Program-made: the position numbers and the translations under genes
Shown: positions 9,324 through 12,820 of the stretch, piece after piece
Layout: every line of letters starts with the position of its first letter
Position numbering within the stretch: the stretch's first letter is position 1
Notes under the pieces: generated by a model
What the model was told of the DNA's origin: nothing
Database searches by the model: none
What the model saw: only the letters and a program-made list of their open reading frames with translations
Assembly (NCBI GenBank): GCA_015143735.1
Contig: VKHC01000368.1
Location: 1 to 12,820 of the forward strand
DNA length: 12,820 nucleotides
From: Synura sp. LO234KE
Taxonomy: Eukaryota; Sar; Synurophyceae; Synurales; Mallomonadaceae
Direction of reading: 5' to 3'

Positions 9324-10943
9324 TGTCATGACTATTAGATATTATATGTTCAGTATCTCGTTTCTTCGCATTCTCCCCGTTATGACCTACGACTGCACCA
9401 CTCGAAACAACGTGGCCGAGTTTTCCCAGTCCGATTCTCGAATCCTTTCGAACACCAGAAATAGATGATTTGGGTTTAGATTTAGCAGCTGCTGCGGCTC
9501 GTAGTTTCTCGTAAGGCTCCGACCACTCCTCGAGACGGTAACCCAAAAACTCGAATAACCTCTCGTTGTGGCTTTTGAAAATTTCGTACAACTACAGCAC
9601 AACCAGCAACCATTTCAAATTCATCAGTTACACGCATAACAAAAATCGCTGTTGATAGACGCAAATTCCGGGGGAAGGCGTCGTTTTCTAATCAGTGGTT
9701 GCCATTCACTGAGTGTAGGTTCATTATGCAGCGCGTAACAATGTAACTATGGAATAATATGGAAAAGGAGAACAGCTCATGTATCTATTACTAGCATCCT
9801 CTCCTCACCTTCAACTGCAGTCTTGTACTTAGTGGGGACGTATCAGAGTAGTCTCCAACATGATCGTCTTCTGCTTCTATCTCGTAGGGCCTACGATTTC
9901 ACAACAAAAATAGTGCGGACAGGAGGTGGGAAAGGTCAGGGGTGGGGACGAGCGGAAATCCAAGTAGAGTCATGGTAGAGAGAGGGCGGGGGCTAGGAGA
10001 CACACGATGCTAGCAGTTATAAGTTACTCACCGCGCACCAAGAAATGCAAAGATCTTGTTGTAGTGTTCAGATGGATTGTTTCGCACCCGCTCAGCGATT
10101 AGAATAAGCAACTGGTCTCTACATAATACAAGTTGTAAGAAAACGAATTTTATATTAGAATACTAGGGGAAGAGATATGTTGAAGTGAAATGGATATGAT
10201 GAAAAATTATTTAAAAACTGCCCAATACAAATCCACGCAATGAATTATAACACTTTACATTTAGAATGATGGAGGGGATCAGCAATTATGACATTCATTG
10301 ATAGCAGTTGTATAAAATATATATCAGATGCTAGTATTTTTTGGCAGCTGCATCGATCTTACTTATTTGGAAATATTTTCTGAAATCGTTGTATTTGATC
10401 ATAATAAAATCCTTTCTGAATGTAATGGTATTCTGCCGTCCCGAAGGATCGAGGATCATTCATCATCGAGGATAGTTCTCGGTCAATACATTCATCAAAC
10501 GGCAGTTCTTCAAGGCCACGATTTTTCTGCATATTCCAGCTAGAGTAAGCTCTAAACAGAATAAAAAAAAATGAAATCGCAAAATAGTTTCTTATCGTGA
10601 ACCTTTTTACTGGATCACGTAAAAATAATATAAACTTGGACCCAGGACAAGTTTGTTTTATTCTCACGGCGCACTCGTCAACATAAATTAATTCAGGAGT
10701 TTTTTCTCCAATAATTGGCTTGTTTGATCTTAATTGCTTTTTATACCATTCAATCCCCATATCCCAATACAAATCAAAGAAATGACACTCACATAACACG
10801 AATATATCTGGATGCTTATTTAGATTTTTGACCGCAGCCATGGTTCCAGCTTTTTGAGCTCCTACAATAAGAAAATTCAAAATACCTTCCAAGCTGTTCT
10901 CCAAAGCACTTTGCCGGCAGACGTCATCATATCGTCGCTTCAT
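9319..10943 (-). CDS. PAPS-dependent carbohydrate sulfotransferase, five exons
   Basis: Transfers sulfate from PAPS to a sugar acceptor; relatives (heparan-sulfate type) usually act in the Golgi. Exons in transcript order: 10943-10603, 10551-10363, 10118-10032, 9890-9809 and 9591-9319, totalling 972 bases or 323 residues. Motifs: FLIVGAQKAGT (5'-phosphosulfate loop, K31 the likely catalytic lysine), CHFFD at 53-57, GEKTPE at 79-84, and LRDPVKRAYSSW at 108-119 (3'-phosphate site, rebuilt only by splicing out intron 1). Then FPNKDQLLILIAERV, YNKIFAFLGARPYE, DDHVGDYSD and HNERLFEFLGYRLEEW, each spanning or abutting a splice join and matching the family order. All introns are GT-AG and every join keeps frame. 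The start is the first ATG in an open frame that extends upstream without ATG to a stop near 11020; a further 5' exon encoding a membrane anchor could be missing, since no transmembrane segment is visible. A 67-residue basic tail follows the usual family end. Acceptor sugar unknown. No internal stop, so it appears intact. Confidence 0.9.
9592..9808 (-). other. intron 4 of the sulfotransferase gene (217 bases, phase 0)
   Basis: Donor GTGAGG follows the exon end TTGAAG; acceptor CTGTAG precedes TTGTACGAA. The join gives LQLK-LYEIFKSHNERLF, which reads as a continuous sulfotransferase C-terminal region. Confidence 0.85.
9891..10031 (-). other. intron 3 of the sulfotransferase gene (141 bases, phase 2)
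   Basis: Donor GTGAGT, acceptor ATCGTAG, with C- and T-rich tracts inside. The join gives FLGA-R-PYEIEAEDDH. A nearby alternative acceptor (CTACGAG) would bring in an immediate stop, so the one chosen is preferred. Confidence 0.85.
10119..10362 (-). other. intron 2 of the sulfotransferase gene (244 bases, phase 2)
   Basis: Donor GTAAGA lies across the apparent stop of the unspliced frame; acceptor TATGTAG. The join restores FPN-K-DQLLILIAERV, so the stop at 10359-10361 is intronic and not the protein end. Confidence 0.85.
10552..10602 (-). other. intron 1 of the sulfotransferase gene (51 bases, phase 2)
   Basis: Donor GTTCAC, then a T-rich tract and acceptor CTGTTTAG. Removal restores RDPVKRAYSSW, the 3'-phosphate-binding motif. 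The intron is a multiple of three with no in-frame stop, so unspliced RNA would still read through. Confidence 0.9.
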
Positions 10944-12543
10944 ATATTTAAAAAAAACGCGTTGTAGGAAACGGACGTACACTTGATAAAATGAAAATTC
11001 TCCAAGTTGACGTAATGGACCTTTTATTTATCGTAGAAAATTTACTTAAAATTCAAAATCTGATCTTAAATCGAATGCTCCCATAGTCATCTTGGTACCA
11101 GGATACGCTAGTATTAAGCTATTTGAACTTGCTTTTTAAGTTCCTAACCTGATTTATCTTGGTCGTGAAACTGGTGCTTGACCTGCAGCAATTCATCTCA
11201 TTCTTTCTGATCTTCAAATGTGCTGCAAATTTTAGCTAAGCCACCCCTCGACTGAAAACATTGCGGTATTGCTAGAATCTCGCCTTGCACTCCATGTGCA
11301 TTGGCCGCCTACGCAACCACGTCTTTCAATAGGAATGCCCGCGCGCTATTATGGCATACCTCAGTTTTTCTCGATACTATCTCTCCACCTCAGCGCTTAC
11401 CTATGCCTCCCGGTTTACCTGGTAGAGCCTTCATCCTGCTGTAACGTTTTGATTAAAAACACTTCCACATAACTTTGCATATACTCCTAATGTGACCTGC
11501 TAATTAGGTCATAGGTGTGCTTATATACTCGTTCTACTAGTTTTTCTGTTTAATTTATTTCTTGTACAAAAACAGCTACTATTCGTTACCCCGTACACGA
11601 CGTTCTAAGTAGAAAATAATGTGATTTACGACGTCCTTCGCTCGTTATATCTCGTATATAATGTCAACGGCATTGATTCTCCACCAACAAACTTACAACT
11701 GCGCGATTTTGTGCAAATGCCATAATCGATGTCTGCACAAGAGAGCAAATTATTATACGAGTACAAGGAATGTTCCGCGCCCGTAACACCAGAATCAACG
11801 GCTGTAGAAGCAGCCAGCTTTTAGCATTTAGTAAACTTCCTCATACTGCTAGCGGCCGGCTGCAGTGCCGCATCCTAGCTTCGTTAGTCCTCGCCTGCAT
11901 TCCTCAACAATTCTGCTGGTACTTCTAACTTCCTACTAATAAACAGTAGCTACTATTCTATTTTCGGGGAAAGTCCTACTTTTGAGGATTGCACATCGAT
12001 GCACCAGTGGTTGTAGGCGATACCGCTCGGGCCGGCTGCTTAAAGGAGAGCCCCAGTCTCCCTTCTGACTACTTGTTGCTTCCCGGCACCATAGCTTGGT
12101 GCAACTACTCAAAATCTGTCTAGTACTAATATGGTTAACCAGTTTGCGCGCCAACAGTGGCTAAAATCCGTGCTAAACACTTGTTGCGTTACCAAGGACG
12201 AAAAGAATTATTCGTCGACCGCCCCGCGCGCTGCTACGGCACCCACTACAGTCGAATACCATTATCTAAATTCAACTACTACTAGCTAGCTGTAATCCGT
12301 AGAGGAAAAGCCATTTTAAACTGTTAGCAACTACTACGCACGGAGCACATAATGAAATGCCAAAATTAGAGTGGTAATAAAATTCATGTAATCTTAAAAG
12401 TATTAAAAATTTCCACAAAGAAAATTTTTTCATCACGTAAACTATTGACTGCAGATAAAGATAACAAGTAGAAAAAAATCAATAAGAAAAACTGTTAAGT
12501 CGCTCATCAGAGAAGAAAATAAATAGCACAAAAAAACTAAATA
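10944..12543. other. no recognisable gene
   Basis: Upstream flank of the sulfotransferase gene and spacer to the minisatellite. The region just 5' of the gene (about 10944-11100) is AT-rich and probably holds its promoter and perhaps a 5' exon, but I could place no TATA box or exon firmly. Frames at 11269-11472 (+) and 11936-12154 (-) have 67 and 72 codons and no motif. Confidence 0.45.
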
Positions 12544-12820
12544 GGGAAGTGCGGTACCTTCTACAGAGAGAGGGTTCTTGATGTGCATCTAGAAGAGAGA
12601 GGGATGGGGAAGTACCGTATGAGGGTTCCCTTCTATAGAGAGAGGGTTCTTGATGTGCATCTAGAAGAGAGAGGGATGGGGAAGTACCGTATGGAGGTTA
12701 CCTTCTATAGAGAGAGAGGTTATGATGTACATGTAGAAGGGAGAGGGATAGGGAAGTACCGTATGAGGGTTACCTTCTATAGAGAGAGGGGTCATGATGT
12801 ACATGTAGAAGGGAGAGGGA
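12544..12820. repeat. 72-bp minisatellite, running off the right edge
   Basis: Copies begin at 12557, 12629, 12701 and 12773 (partial), each starting CCTTCTAYAGAGAGAG and ending near GGGAAGTACCGTATG. A degraded partial unit precedes the first. Copies 1 and 2 share GATGTGCATCTAGAAG, while copies 3 and 4 share GATGTACATGTAGAAG, so there are two subtypes in A-A-B-B order. The plus strand is strongly purine-rich. The full array length cannot be seen. Confidence 0.97.

Noticed and set aside
10328-10543. Plus-strand 71-codon frame opposite the sulfotransferase
   Set aside because: It is antisense to exon 2 of the sulfotransferase and has no motif of its own.
10359-10982. A single 207-codon minus-strand gene starting at a GTG
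   Set aside because: It reads through intron 1, disrupting the PAPS motif, and stops inside intron 2. The spliced model restores family motifs at every join.
12544-12820. 72-bp repeat as a coding repeat (24 codons per unit on the minus strand)
   Set aside because: One subtype is open, but units with GGTAACC carry an in-frame TAA, so the array as a whole is not open.

Overview
This window looks like nuclear DNA of a eukaryote, probably one with a compact to medium-density genome such as an alga, another protist or a small invertebrate; I cannot name the lineage. The evidence is a spliced gene with GT-AG introns of 51 to 244 bases, long stretches with no gene, a minisatellite, and gene relics broken by stops and frameshifts. 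I see no bacterial operon, ribosome binding sites, tRNA, rRNA or CRISPR array.

Layout. Positions 675-1923 (+) carry a decayed Pif1-type helicase (SF1B), the kind often found in Helitron transposons or as free copies; it has many stops and at least one frameshift. Positions 2147-3885 (+) begin with an intact 324-codon frame of unknown helical and beta-rich sequence. It then runs through a frame break into a trypsin-like (PA clan) peptidase segment that decays through further frame changes. Positions 3886-7100 hold no gene I can support, only short open blocks, a G-quadruplex-type tract and a 30-bp duplication. Positions 7353-8726 (+) contain a series of open blocks, mostly in one frame, that may be a decayed or intron-split gene of unknown function; a 47-bp tandem duplication lies just upstream.

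The best-supported gene is on the minus strand, 10943 down to 9319. It is a five-exon, PAPS-dependent carbohydrate (heparan-sulfate-type) sulfotransferase. Its four introns can be placed by joining family-like segments, giving a 323-residue product. Intron 1 is only 51 bases, is a multiple of three, has no stop, and sits inside the PAPS-binding motif, so its retention would insert 17 residues instead of ending the protein. The right edge (about 12544-12820, continuing beyond the window) is a 72-bp tandem repeat with two sequence subtypes.

The genes do not form a pathway that I can see. The picture is one apparently functional sulfotransferase among mobile-element and gene relics. I do not see convincing evidence of a new multi-gene system.
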